Below are positions 9,643 to 19,500 of a stretch of DNA of 64,000 nucleotides, one piece after another. Position 1 is the first letter of the stretch. Every line of letters begins with the position of its first letter. The stretch spans positions 313,849 through 377,848 of the forward strand of contig JBFLZR010000001.1 in assembly GCA_040756055.1 (NCBI GenBank), written 5' to 3'. Position numbers and translations under genes: made by a program. The stretch is from Candidatus Zixiibacteriota bacterium. Its GTDB lineage: Bacteria > Zixibacteria > MSB-5A5 > GN15 > FEB-12. The notes beneath the pieces were generated by a model, which did not search any database, had not been told where the DNA came from, and saw only the letters and a program-made list of their open reading frames with translations.

Positions 9643-11358
9643 TCATAAACCGGCGGCTGTCCCGCGCCGGCGCGGATCCGAGGCGCCCGTCATCGTACCG
9701 TCGGAATTTACGTATATTATCTGAATATCACTGTAGGGAGCGCGCTCTTCGACATGATGCCCCAGCGCGATCAAAGCCTGAACGACATTGATATCGAAGC
9801 CGCCTTCTTCCAGATAAAGCACGTCCGGAAGCCACTGGTGGTGTACTCTGGGAAGAGCCGCTGTCTCTGACGGACTGAGGTCAAATCTGGTAAGGTTCAA
9901 AATCGCCTGAGCCACCACTGTTATTATCTTCCCGCCGCCCGGAGCGCCAATAGCCAGGCAAGGATGATTGTTCTTCAAAATCAGCGTGGGGGACATCGAT
10001 GACAACATCCGCTTGTTCGGCTCTATTTTGTTGGCTTCCGCTCCCACCAGCCCGTAAACATTGGGTACGCCCGGCTTCACGGAAAAATCGTCCATCTCGT
10101 TGTTCAGCAAAAATCCGGCGCCGTCCACGACCAGCATACTGCCGTAAGAACCGTTGAGCGTGTAGGTAATCGCCACCATGTTACCGGCGCGGTCACACAC
10201 CGAGTAGTGAGTGGTCTGCTCTGATTCCACCCTGGGAATCACCCCCGGTCTGACTTCCTCAAACGGCATGGCATGCCCAAAAGTGATGTGGGAACGGCGT
10301 TCGGCTATGTAGTTCTCGTCGAGCAATCCCTGCGTTGGAACATCATAGAAACCCGGATCCCCCAGATGTTCACTGCGATCGGCAAACGCCAGGCGGCAGG
10401 CTTCGGCAAACAGATGGATAAACTCCGGTGAATTCGGTGATAGACGCGAAAAATCGAAAGGCTCGAGAATCTTGAGAATCTGACCCACCAGAATACCACC
10501 GGAACTCGGCGGCGGCATCGAATAAACATCGAGCGAGTCGAATTTCACATGAATCGGCTGGCGCCACACCGGCTCGTATCCGGCGAGATCATCAACCGTA
10601 ATCAAACCACCGTGCGCGCGCATGGTCGAGTCTATGAGCGCCGCAGTCTGCCCTTTATAGAATCCATCCCGCCCCTCGGCGGCAATCAGGTAAAGAGTCC
10701 TCGCCAAATCCGCCTGTACCAGCACCTCGCCTGCTCCGGGAGCGCGTCCTTTGGGAAGATATTGTTTTGATGTCGCCTCGAAAGCGCCCAGTTCCGAAGA
10801 ATACTCCTCGAAGGAACCGGCCAGATACTCATCCACCACGAAACCGGTATCAGCCAGCGCGGCAGCATATCCAACCAGTTCGTCCCACGGCAAACTGCCG
10901 TATGATTCCCACAATCGGTACAATCCGGCCACGGTGCCGGGCACACCGGCTGCCATGGCGCCGACCGTTGAGAGATTCTCTATTACTTCTCCGGAATCAT
11001 TGAGATACATCCGCTCGTGCGCCGCCGATGGAGCCGTCTCCCGGAAATCAAGCGCCCGGATAGCGCCGCTCTCGCCATCACGGATGAGCGCGAAGCCGCC
11101 TCCGCCGATATTGCCCGCTTCCGGGTGACAAACCTCCAGCGCGAATCCAACCGCCACGGCAACGTCGAAAGCATTGCCCCCGCGAGCGAATACCTGACGA
11201 CCTACCTCGGTGGCGATCGGCGCCGAGGTCGCTACCGCGCCGGTATCAAAATACTGGGTAACCTCCAGTCCGGCGCAACCGGCAACCGAGATCACCATGA
11301 AGACAGCCGCGACGGTTGGCCGCGCGGCTGTCAGGAGATCTGATATGAATTTAAGCAT
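9643..11358 (-). CDS. ggt: Gamma-glutamyltranspeptidase (glutathione hydrolase), lipoprotein form
   Basis: The 571-aa protein starts with a lipobox (SVAGC, Cys28), so it is probably anchored to a membrane. It has the family landmarks: NAFDVAVAVGFAL, the GGGGFA glycine loop, DFRETAP, then TTHYSV with the predicted autoprocessing Thr382, and MSSMSPTL near the C-terminus. The enzyme cleaves itself before that threonine into two subunits and hydrolyses or transfers the gamma-glutamyl group of glutathione. It starts 14 bp after the glycosidase stop and is probably co-transcribed with it. Confidence 0.95.
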   Translation of the reverse strand: MLKFISDLLTAARPTVAAVFMVISVAGCAGLEVTQYFDTGAVATSAPIATEVGRQVFARGGNAFDVAVAVGFALEVCHPEAGNIGGGGFALIRDGESGAIRALDFRETAPSAAHERMYLNDSGEVIENLSTVGAMAAGVPGTVAGLYRLWESYGSLPWDELVGYAAALADTGFVVDEYLAGSFEEYSSELGAFEATSKQYLPKGRAPGAGEVLVQADLARTLYLIAAEGRDGFYKGQTAALIDSTMRAHGGLITVDDLAGYEPVWRQPIHVKFDSLDVYSMPPPSSGGILVGQILKILEPFDFSRLSPNSPEFIHLFAEACRLAFADRSEHLGDPGFYDVPTQGLLDENYIAERRSHITFGHAMPFEEVRPGVIPRVESEQTTHYSVCDRAGNMVAITYTLNGSYGSMLVVDGAGFLLNNEMDDFSVKPGVPNVYGLVGAEANKIEPNKRMLSSMSPTLILKNNHPCLAIGAPGGGKIITVVAQAILNLTRFDLSPSETAALPRVHHQWLPDVLYLEEGGFDINVVQALIALGHHVEERAPYSDIQIIYVNSDGTMTGASDPRRRGTAAGL

Positions 11359-11372
11359 TAGATTGATTCTGC

Positions 11373-13553
11373 TCAGCGTTTATCTACCGCGAATATCAAC
11401 CCGTCGGGATACTGAATCGTCAGCGGAATTCCGTCCCTGAGCTCCTTGGCGGTCATTTTCACCGGCTTGTCTTCCTCGCCGGCGAAAACATTGGTCAAAC
11501 GGAGATTGGCCGACTTGAACCCCGCGGCCCTTAAATCCGCCTTGATAATGATTTCTTTCTCGCCGGCCTCAAACCCATCCGAGAGCTCTCCCGCCGGAGG
11601 AGCAACCACAAACAGCAGACCGCGCTTTTCACCATTCTGGAACGATACATCCACCGCCGGGTCGCTGCAGTAGAGATAGGACTCTATCTTCTCACCCGTG
11701 AGCAGCGACTCCACAAACGACAGCTTCTGATGGTTTCCGCCGGAACCGATGTCGAAACTGAGCAAATAGAGATTACCTTTGAAGCGCGACGAACACACGC
11801 CCACTACCTTCGTATCCGACTTCACCAGCTTCTTCACCTTGGAATCATCGGTGCTGCGAATCGAACCGTAGATATAACCCGGGAACGATCCGTTCTTGTG
11901 GGTGATATTACCGATCCGGTACTCGACCGTGGTCTTGATTCGAAAATGATTGGCGAGTATCTGGCAATCTTTGAAGTTCTCATCGTACTTGGGCATCAGG
12001 CCAATCAAGACAACCGTCACACCCGCCTTTGCCAGCTCGACAATCGCCTCCTGATCGCTTTCCGCCATAATCTCGGCGGAGGGAATAACCACCATCTTGT
12101 AATTCTTGAGCGTCTCAAAATTCTTGTTCTCGCGAATACCGAAGTTCAATTTCAAACGCATCAGATCGCGCAGGAACCCGACTGTCGAATCGTAAAGCAG
12201 CCTTTTCATATACACGAATGACTTCGGGCTGGAGGTCTGAGCCAGCCAGGAGTAAAGGCGATTACCCACAACAGCAATCTGGGCCTCGTTGTCCATCTGC
12301 TCCAGGCCAATCTGAGTAACCACCTGATTGAACCGTCTGGCGGTATTGTAGCCCTCTGATATGGTACCGTCGTTGTGAAGCGGGGCGCCATACCATCGGT
12401 CGCGATCAACAAACATATAATGGTTCATTCCCTTGAAACCGGCAGCCAGACCGGCCGCCAGGTAGAACCGCTGCCTGTTGCCCGTTATCGGAGCCACCTG
12501 CTCCTCTCTATTTGGCTCGGCTGCCGCCGCCCCCGAGGCGAACGACGAAGCGAACGCAAAACCATACTCCGCCTTCAAAAACCGCGCCTTAACCATCAGG
12601 TCAAAATAGTTGCCCTCAGGAAAAACATTGGAGCCCAGAAACGGCTGACGATCCGATGGCACGAGATCGAACGCCGAAAGCAGGTCTCCGCTGCGGAAAT
12701 AAAGCGACCTGAAAATAAGCGGCTCGACCGTATAAGCCTTAAATATGTCCTCAAGCTGTTCCAGATATGTGTTCAGCATCCACTGCCTGAACTTAAACCA
12801 GTCCGTAACTTTGGGATAATCCTTCATATCCAGGCCGCTGAACTGTCGCGGAGGTTCCACGGCGGCAAAATCGGCGTTCTTCTCCTTGTACTGAGCATTC
12901 AATTTCTTGATATCACCATAGATGCCCTCAAGATATGGAGGATAGTACTTGGCTATCACATCAGGATTATAATCGGCGCTGTCGGGATCCAGTTGACGGG
13001 CGAACGATGTCTCGTAATCGAGCTCAACCATGAAAATCGGACCGCGAGGATGTACATAATTCTTGGTCGTCTCTATAAACGCCTTGAAATAACTCTTCAA
13101 ATGATACTGGAAATTGGGATGAAGATAACTCGGTAAATAGCCCGTCTCAACACCATAATCGTCGGATAGCTTGCGCTCCTGCCCCTTCGCGTCACGAGCG
13201 AATATCTTGATGTCGTTAAACAGATATTTCGGCAAACCGCCGTAAGGAAGCTGCCCTGCTACCCACGGACCGGGACGCAAAATCACCTTGAACCCGAATT
13301 CACGGGCCAACTCCAGAAATACAATCAGATCATTGTTCGGATCATCATATCCACCGAAATCAAAGTGCTTACTGCTGTCCTGATGTATATTCCAAGGCAC
13401 AGCAGTAGAGATTATCCGGAAGCCCGCTCGCTTGATACGCTCAAAGCAGATTGACCAGTACCTTTTCTCTATCCGGAAATAATGCAACTCCGCCGAAAAC
13501 GGATGATATGTCTCCCGACCTATCGAGAATCTATTCCCTATTATTCCTAACAT
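11373..13553 (-). CDS. Glycoside hydrolase family 35-like beta-galactosidase (divergent)
   Basis: The 726-aa protein has the GH35 N-terminal barrel pattern: HYFRIEKRYW, IISTAVPWNIHQ, FDFGGYDDPNND, and ILRPGPWV. The acid/base region reads GPIFMVELDYE where typical members have VQxENEY; the last Glu is kept, but the preceding Asn is Tyr. I did not find a clear nucleophile motif. A beta-galactosidase trimerisation-like region and a beta-rich C-terminus follow. No signal peptide is present, unlike many secreted GH35 enzymes. AAAGGTG precedes the ATG, and a TTGACT-17-TATGTT promoter lies upstream. Galactosidase activity is an inference from the family. Confidence 0.75.
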   Translation of the reverse strand: MLGIIGNRFSIGRETYHPFSAELHYFRIEKRYWSICFERIKRAGFRIISTAVPWNIHQDSSKHFDFGGYDDPNNDLIVFLELAREFGFKVILRPGPWVAGQLPYGGLPKYLFNDIKIFARDAKGQERKLSDDYGVETGYLPSYLHPNFQYHLKSYFKAFIETTKNYVHPRGPIFMVELDYETSFARQLDPDSADYNPDVIAKYYPPYLEGIYGDIKKLNAQYKEKNADFAAVEPPRQFSGLDMKDYPKVTDWFKFRQWMLNTYLEQLEDIFKAYTVEPLIFRSLYFRSGDLLSAFDLVPSDRQPFLGSNVFPEGNYFDLMVKARFLKAEYGFAFASSFASGAAAAEPNREEQVAPITGNRQRFYLAAGLAAGFKGMNHYMFVDRDRWYGAPLHNDGTISEGYNTARRFNQVVTQIGLEQMDNEAQIAVVGNRLYSWLAQTSSPKSFVYMKRLLYDSTVGFLRDLMRLKLNFGIRENKNFETLKNYKMVVIPSAEIMAESDQEAIVELAKAGVTVVLIGLMPKYDENFKDCQILANHFRIKTTVEYRIGNITHKNGSFPGYIYGSIRSTDDSKVKKLVKSDTKVVGVCSSRFKGNLYLLSFDIGSGGNHQKLSFVESLLTGEKIESYLYCSDPAVDVSFQNGEKRGLLFVVAPPAGELSDGFEAGEKEIIIKADLRAAGFKSANLRLTNVFAGEEDKPVKMTAKELRDGIPLTIQYPDGLIFAVDKR

Positions 13554-13802
13554 AACACCTTTTATATCAATAACTTAAGGTTCTACAAATAAGTGGTCTA
13601 AACCACCAACATACCTAAACTACCCCATAAAGTCAATAATAAAGCTGTAATTCATTGATAAACAGCACCTTACGCGGACAAACCCGCCAATACGCCACCC
13701 TCAAAAATGGGCCGAAATATGCTAAAAAATCATTAACACCCTCAGATCAGCATTTGGGGGATCAAACCAGCCGTAAATAGACTTAAAAACAAGTCTCTCA
13801 AT
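13554..13802. other. AT-rich intergenic region
   Basis: Apart from the promoter for the glycosidase gene at 13608-13636, I see no gene, RNA or repeat here. The stretch between 13690 and 13802 is AT-rich and unremarkable. Confidence 0.4.
13608..13636 (-). promoter_or_regulatory. Sigma70-like promoter of the GH35-like gene
   Basis: On the minus strand TTGACT (13636-13631) and TATGTT (13613-13608) are separated by 17 bp. This places the transcription start about 50 nt before the start codon. Confidence 0.5.
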
Positions 13803-13841
13803 CCAAAAAAGTAACCCTCGCCGTCTCATTCACAGCGAGGG
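13803..13841 (-). terminator. Intrinsic terminator of the sorting-domain gene 13872-14753
   Basis: On the minus strand a 7-bp stem, CCCTCGC...GCGAGGG (13841-13835 and 13821-13815), with a 13-nt loop is followed by TTACTTTTTT. It lies 30 bp after the stop codon. Confidence 0.8.
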
Positions 13842-13871
13842 CTGACATTTTTGACAAAGGCTCAAGAAATG

Positions 13872-14753
13872 CTACTTCAGAAGAATCATCTTGCGGGTAG
13901 CCGTGAAACTGCCCGCGTCCATCTTGAAGAAATACATGCCCGACGAAACCGCCCTGCCGTTTTCATCGGTTCCGTTCCACGTGACACTCCAGGTTCCGGC
14001 GCCGCGCTCTTCATCAAGCAGCGCTCTCACCCGCTGGCCCAGAAGATTATATACCGACAACGTCACATGAGAACGCGTCGGCAAATCAAAACGGATCTCC
14101 GTGGCCGGGTTAAACGGATTGGGGTAATTCTGGCTCAGGGCAAACCGGTCAGGCAAACGACTGCCGTCGGGACCCACCACCAGCGGGTTGACCAGCGTGA
14201 AATTGTATGGTCCGCCCCAACTGAACGATCCTCCCGAGCCGGCCATCATCCAGTAACCATTCGGCGGATAAAAACAGGAATCCAAAATGAGTGTTTTGCC
14301 GTCGTGCGATGATGATATCGGACCAACGGTCAGCGAGTAAGCGACCTCGTCAAAACTCGCCGGAAGTCCACCATAGATAGCCAGGGCCCCCAGCCCCACA
14401 GTGTCGGCTCCGATACCGTCATTACCGTAGTAATTCACGAAAAATCCGCCGGGGGAATCCCACATCACATCCCAGCCGGTGCCAACCGCAAGAGTATCCG
14501 CGACCACACCACCCCACTGAGCGTCATCGGTTGAGTAAACCCTGAAGCCGGTGGTAAAGCCGCCCGAGACACCGCTCAATCCGACCAGTCGCAGTCTGAA
14601 CACTATCTGAGTACTTCCGTCGGCCACAAGCATCGAATCGTCAGACTGGCCATATAACCCTTCGACACTTTCCAGCGTGATCCCCTGACCATAAGACAAT
14701 CCGGCTGCCGCCAACAGAGTCGCCAATATCACCATTGCGCATCTAAATTTCAT
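13872..14753 (-). CDS. Secreted protein with C-terminal FlgD-like sorting domain (T9SS type A-like)
   Basis: The 293-aa protein has a signal peptide (MVILATLLAAAGLSYG), then about 190 residues with no recognised enzyme motif. The last 85 residues contain FALSQNYPNPFNPATEIRF, a LLGQRV segment, and the WNGTDENGRAVSSGMYF block. That module is the FlgD-like Ig/T9SS type A sorting domain that directs export and surface attachment in FCB bacteria. The N-terminal part is clearly related to the next gene (15017-15946): both begin with an ITLESVEGL / ITIDRVSGL strand and share DSCFYPPNGYW / DSSWYPPAGRW. Its function is unknown; a cohesin-like or Ig-like adhesion fold is possible. Confidence 0.8.
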   Translation of the reverse strand: MKFRCAMVILATLLAAAGLSYGQGITLESVEGLYGQSDDSMLVADGSTQIVFRLRLVGLSGVSGGFTTGFRVYSTDDAQWGGVVADTLAVGTGWDVMWDSPGGFFVNYYGNDGIGADTVGLGALAIYGGLPASFDEVAYSLTVGPISSSHDGKTLILDSCFYPPNGYWMMAGSGGSFSWGGPYNFTLVNPLVVGPDGSRLPDRFALSQNYPNPFNPATEIRFDLPTRSHVTLSVYNLLGQRVRALLDEERGAGTWSVTWNGTDENGRAVSSGMYFFKMDAGSFTATRKMILLK

Positions 14754-14893
14754 ACGGGTTATAGCCTCCTGAGATAATTTGCTAAGGGCACCTCAAACGA
14801 TATATACCGGAGACTGTCGATGAAACCGGTCCGTTCAGTTGCGTCCGGAGTTTCATCTCAATCTGCCAGACTGAACCGAATACTGATACTCCA

Positions 14894-14921
14894 AAAATAC
14901 CACAAATCCCGCTGTTGTCAA
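14894..14921 (-). promoter_or_regulatory. Sigma70-like promoter of the 13872-14753 gene
   Basis: On the minus strand TTGACA (14921-14916) and TATTTT (14899-14894) are separated by 16 bp, in the spacer directly upstream of the gene. Confidence 0.5.
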
Positions 14922-14960
14922 TACAAAACGGGCACGTCGGATGGCCGGTGAACCCACCGC

Positions 14961-14987
14961 AAAAAAAGCCCCCGCGAACGCGGGGGC
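14961..14987 (-). terminator. Intrinsic terminator of the sorting-domain gene 15017-15946
   Basis: A very GC-rich inverted repeat (arms GCCCCCGC at 14968 and GCGGGGGC ending at 14987) is followed on the minus strand by seven T residues. It is located 30 bp after the stop codon. Confidence 0.9.
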
Positions 14988-15016
14988 CTTAAATACCCTT
15001 GTATTCGAACAGCCGG

Positions 15017-15946
15017 TTACTTCAGCAGGGCCATCTTCTTGGTTTGGACAAAGCTATCGGCTTCCATCTTGTAGAAATAGATGCCCGATGAAACCTTGTT
15101 CCCGCCGTCACTGGTACCATCCCAGGTCACCCGGTATGTACCCGCGGCACGCTCCTCGTCAACCAGCGTGGTTACCATCTGGCCAAGAACGTTGTACACT
15201 TTAATCTGTACATGAGAACGGGTCGGCACATCGAAAAGAATCTCAGTAGTCGGGTTGAATGGGTTCGGATAGTTCTGCTTCATGTCGAACTTGGTCGGGA
15301 GAGCCGCACCGCCCATGCCCGCCACATCGGTCTTGAGTGTATCCAGCGTGTACGTGTAGGGACCACCCCACGGTACGGCCGCACCGAGGACATCCCATAC
15401 CCAACGGCCCGCCGGAGGATACCAGGAGGAATCGATAACTAACTGATCGCCCTGGTCGCCATGAATCGGACCGAGCGTGAACCAATAAGCCGAATCATTA
15501 AACAAAGCCGGCAACCCGGTGCCATAAATACCGGCGGAACCGCCGAATCCAATCGTATCGGATATCGAGCCGTGGATCGTTCCACCGGGCGAAACGTTGC
15601 CGTTATAAATAACGTTCACGAACATTCCCAGGTCAAAAAAGCACGGAAATCCAAAACTCAAATCCCACTTGTAGGTAGGATTCAGTTGGCCGGTAAGCGC
15701 GTCCCAGGTAAGGTTCGGGCTATCCATGCAGTATCCATTAGAGATCGTAAAGTGGGCCGAGTTTTCGTTGGCGATTCGCACAAAGAACCTCAGGGTGGCG
15801 CCATCGCTGAAGGTATTCTCTCCATATCCTTCTCCGGTATCGTTGAGCCCGGACACACGATCAATCGTGATCAACGGCTGCCCGAACGTCACCGCGCATG
15901 AAACCGTCACCAGCATTAACGTCAGAATTAAAACTTTGCTCTTCAT
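15017..15946 (-). CDS. Secreted protein with C-terminal FlgD-like sorting domain, paralogue of the neighbour
   Basis: This is a 309-aa protein with the signal peptide MKSKVLILTLMLVTVSCAVTFG. The start at 15946 is chosen because GGAGG lies 11 nt upstream and overlaps the alternative upstream ATG at 15964. The C-terminus has FDMKQNYPNPFNPTTEILF and the VLGQMVTTLVDEERAAG block of the sorting domain. The N-terminal 200 residues resemble the neighbouring 13872-14753 product, so the pair is a tandem duplication with its own promoter and terminator for each copy. No catalytic motif was found; a surface or extracellular role is inferred only from the sorting domain. Confidence 0.8.
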   Translation of the reverse strand: MKSKVLILTLMLVTVSCAVTFGQPLITIDRVSGLNDTGEGYGENTFSDGATLRFFVRIANENSAHFTISNGYCMDSPNLTWDALTGQLNPTYKWDLSFGFPCFFDLGMFVNVIYNGNVSPGGTIHGSISDTIGFGGSAGIYGTGLPALFNDSAYWFTLGPIHGDQGDQLVIDSSWYPPAGRWVWDVLGAAVPWGGPYTYTLDTLKTDVAGMGGAALPTKFDMKQNYPNPFNPTTEILFDVPTRSHVQIKVYNVLGQMVTTLVDEERAAGTYRVTWDGTSDGGNKVSSGIYFYKMEADSFVQTKKMALLK

Positions 15947-16108
15947 CTTTTCACGAGCCTCCATTTATCAGAAACATTACTCTATTATTACCTTGCTTGA
16001 CAAACAAAGATCATCTTTAGCGAATATTATAATCCACCTCCCGGGAATATATTTTGAATCCCTTCACGCTTCGTTGCGATAAAAACTCTTCAGCCTATAG
16101 TACGATTA

Positions 16109-16137
16109 ATTATAAAATTCCGCTGCACCTTAGTCAA
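16109..16137 (-). promoter_or_regulatory. Sigma70-like promoter of the 15017-15946 gene
   Basis: On the minus strand TTGACT (16137-16132) and a perfect TATAAT (16114-16109) are 17 bp apart. The leader would be about 155 nt. Confidence 0.65.
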
Positions 16138-16474
16138 TAGAAATAACCGAATTAACCCAATTATAATAATGGCTTATCCATACTGAAGTCCGGCTCTCAT
16201 TCCCGCCGGCTCATTCAAAACTTCGCAAGGTATTACAACAAATATCATGCCGTGCTGCTTTTAGCCTGCTCCGCCCGTCTATCAGCCACTTAGCCGCCAA
16301 ATCTCAAGACAACGTGGCAAAACGGTGCAGAATATGGTAAATCCTACCAATATGGTGACGTTTTCACCTACTGCCGTGTGTTAATCCTTTTGCCGAATTT
16401 TTTCGATCCGGATGCCACCGGCCCGGGACATTTCAGGGGCGCTTACCGGCGCTAAATGAAGCTTGACGAATCGA
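16138..16474. other. Intergenic region without recognised gene
   Basis: AT-rich spacer between the promoter of the preceding gene and the terminator of the dockerin-type gene. No coding sequence or repeat was identified. Confidence 0.4.
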
Positions 16475-16517
16475 TGACAAAACAAAACAGCCACTCCGAG
16501 CTAATCGGAGTGGCTGT
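16475..16517 (-). terminator. Intrinsic terminator of the dockerin-type gene
   Basis: A 13-bp perfect stem (16487-16499 with 16505-16517; arm ACAGCCACTCCGA) with a 5-nt loop is followed on the minus strand by TTTTGTTTTG. It lies about 50 bp after the stop codon. Confidence 0.9.
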
Positions 16518-16569
16518 ATTTATCACATCAGAATCCGAAAATTCTGAGTCGTGTCAACAAATGACCTGC

Positions 16570-19500
16570 TTAGTGGCAAGGCACCGGAGCGGCTCCACCC
16601 TTCCAGGTGTAGTTGACGAGGTAGGTGAGGTCAAGCGGGTCACCCGCAAGGTCACCGTTCACATCAACTTCGTCTTCGCAAGCCGGATCCGGACCACCCT
16701 TCCACAGCCAGTTCACGAAATACGTGATATCCAGCGGGTCGAGATAGCCGTCACCATTGAGGTCACCCATGATCTCGCAGCAGCCTTCGCAAACGTCGAT
16801 ACCGCCGGTACCGTTAACGTCGGCAAACATGGTCATTCCGCCATGAGCGGTGTACCAGGCCTTGGCGGCGTCGATATTGGCCTGCAGGTTGGCCACTGTA
16901 CCTTCATGAACCGTCGACAGAATGGTCACTACCTCGTAGTAGTCGGTAGCGCCGAGGTCGAGCGACGGGTGGAAGCACATGGCCGAGTGCAGATCCTCAA
17001 CCGAGTCGGTAGCCGTGAAGCCGGAGGCAATCATGTCCCGATAGAACGGGCCAGGATAGAAGCCCACCGAGCTCTGCGACCAGTCGTTTTCCTGTACAAA
17101 GCCGCTGTAAGGACCACCGGCAGCGAACGCGCCGTTGAAGTAAGACTCAACAAAAGCGCTGCCGCCGAAGCGGTCGTCGTTCTGCTGACAGTCAGCGCCT
17201 TCGTCACCGTCATCCCAGGTAGCTTCGTAACCCTGCTGATAAATCAGGTTTCTGGTCGGGTCAACGCCACCGTAGTTACAAGCGGTCCAGGTGTTACCGG
17301 TCGAGTCGTCATCTCTGAAGTCGGCCGGAATATCCCAGTCCATCGCCTCACCGATCATCAAACCGGTGTGGGCGGCGCCGTCAAACGAGTACACCTTGTG
17401 GTACTGCAGAACGAACGGGCAGGCATTAAGCGGGGCAACCGTGATCTTCTCCATCGCGATGGCGGAGTCTTGAGTCACGAATACACCGGAGTGGAAAACC
17501 TCAGCGTTGAGCGACGCACACTCTTTGGTCTCGAGCTCGCCGTACTGAGGACGGAAACCGGAACTGGTCAACCAGGTAGCATCCCAGATGGCCCAGTAGA
17601 AAGTAGTATCTTCGGCAGTGGCCCAGCCGATTACCGGCGAACCGTCAAACAGATACACATTGGCATTGTCGGGGTCGCAGTCGCCAGCATTGACATAGTC
17701 CATGTTGACGCCGGCCTTACCGCCGTTACCAAAGTTACCGGTGCTTCCGCAGGTCAGAGCCAGACAGCTGGTGTACACGGTATCCCATACGGGCTTCTGT
17801 ACCGTGTCAGCAACGATGAAGCTGACCGGGATGGTTCTCGGGAATGCCGGGTCGTTACCGTCGAATACAATCGAGCCTTCAAGCACGATATAGTTGGTCT
17901 CAACGCCACCATAGTTGAAATAGATACCAACGGTGGCAACGTTGCCCAGACCGGATGGAACGCTGCCGGAATAGGCACCCAGAGCCAACCAACCGGTGGC
18001 GCCGTTGTCCTCTACCGTAGTAGCGGTCCAGTTGAGGGTCAGGTTACCGGCGTTCTCGATACGGATAGTCGTATCAACCTGCTCGCCCGGATGACCCCAG
18101 CAAGGATCGCCGTAGCCGTTCGGCTGGAAGATAGCCAGCGGATTGGCAACCGGCTCCACGCACGGGATACGGAACCACTTAATCGGGCTGTTGGTCCAGC
18201 CACCTTCATCCTGAACGATACCACCGGCATCCAGGTCGTTTACGAACTGAATGTCGAGATAGTAATCGGTCAAGGAAGAACCGCCGGACGGGTCAACGAT
18301 CTCAGCCGCGGACCAGTCTTCACCGGTGATTACCGGACGGCCCCAACGGGACATGGAAGGCCAGTAATCGCTCTGGCAGACTTCGCCACCAACCGGATCG
18401 CAGTGCGGGGTGTAGCTGTTGGTCAGGTTACGCTGAGCATCCCAGGTCATACCGTTGTCGGAGGAGATAGACAGCCAGATGTCGGCGTTCGCAGCGCCCC
18501 AGTAAGCATCCGGATAACCCCAGGCGGCGCAGTCGTTCTCGATGCCGTTCGGGATATCATTGAACTGTGACCAGATAGCGTACAGCTTGCCATCGCACTC
18601 CGACAAGGTCATCTTCGATACCGTCAACGCCCAAGCGGGAGTACCGCAACTGTCACCGGAGTAATAGTTGTGGTCAGCAATTGTACGAAGGTACGGAACG
18701 TTCTCGGACCAGTGGAACAGACGAGCCTCGGTTCCCTGCCAGAACTCTTCGAATACACCGTCGAGTTCCGGATCGGCCGGCCACGGAGAAGCGTGCCAGA
18801 TCAGGTGGAGGTTACCCGCCTGATCGAACAAAATAGAAGCATCGCAGTAGGCCTTCCAGGCAGCATCGCCGTAAGGGCCAACTTTGGTGATGTTCTGTCT
18901 CGGATTCCAGTTAACGCCCTGATTGTCAGAGGTCTGGATATAAATATCGTTGTCCATCTGGGAGAGCAGAAGGCCGTCGTAGTTTTCGGTCGGAAGACCG
19001 GAGCAGGTATCGCACCACGGCTCTTGATACGGCGGGCAGGCAAACCACGACATACAGACGCGGTCACCCATTCTCTCACCGGTGATGTCCTGAGCGATAT
19101 CTTCAACGGTGTCAACGTAGTAACACGGATAATCCCAGGTACCCACGCCTTCGTAGCCAACACAGCGGAAGTACTTCAGATAAAGACGACCATCGTCTTC
19201 CATCGCCGCCACGTGCAAAACCGTGTCGGTACCGAACTGGAAGAAGAATTTCGGCCAGGTGTTCTCAGCATCGCCACCAACATCGTCGGGCAGACGCAAG
19301 AAGGCCGCGAAATCTTCGCAAGCCGAGCAGGCGTCAAAATGGAATTGGGGCTGATACGGAATCGGGCCCTTCTGGTCGCAGTGACCGCCAACGATACCGC
19401 GGTTATCGGGAGTAACGTCAACGTTGACATAACCGGAATACTCATCGTCCGGGTCGTGCAAAATCGCAACACCGGCATACGAGTGGGATGAACTGATGTA

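Noticed and set aside
16456-18570. 704-codon open frame on the plus strand
   Set aside because: It lies antisense to the dockerin-type gene, which has signal peptide, ribosome site, terminator and domains; the plus frame gives Val/Gly-rich text without motifs.
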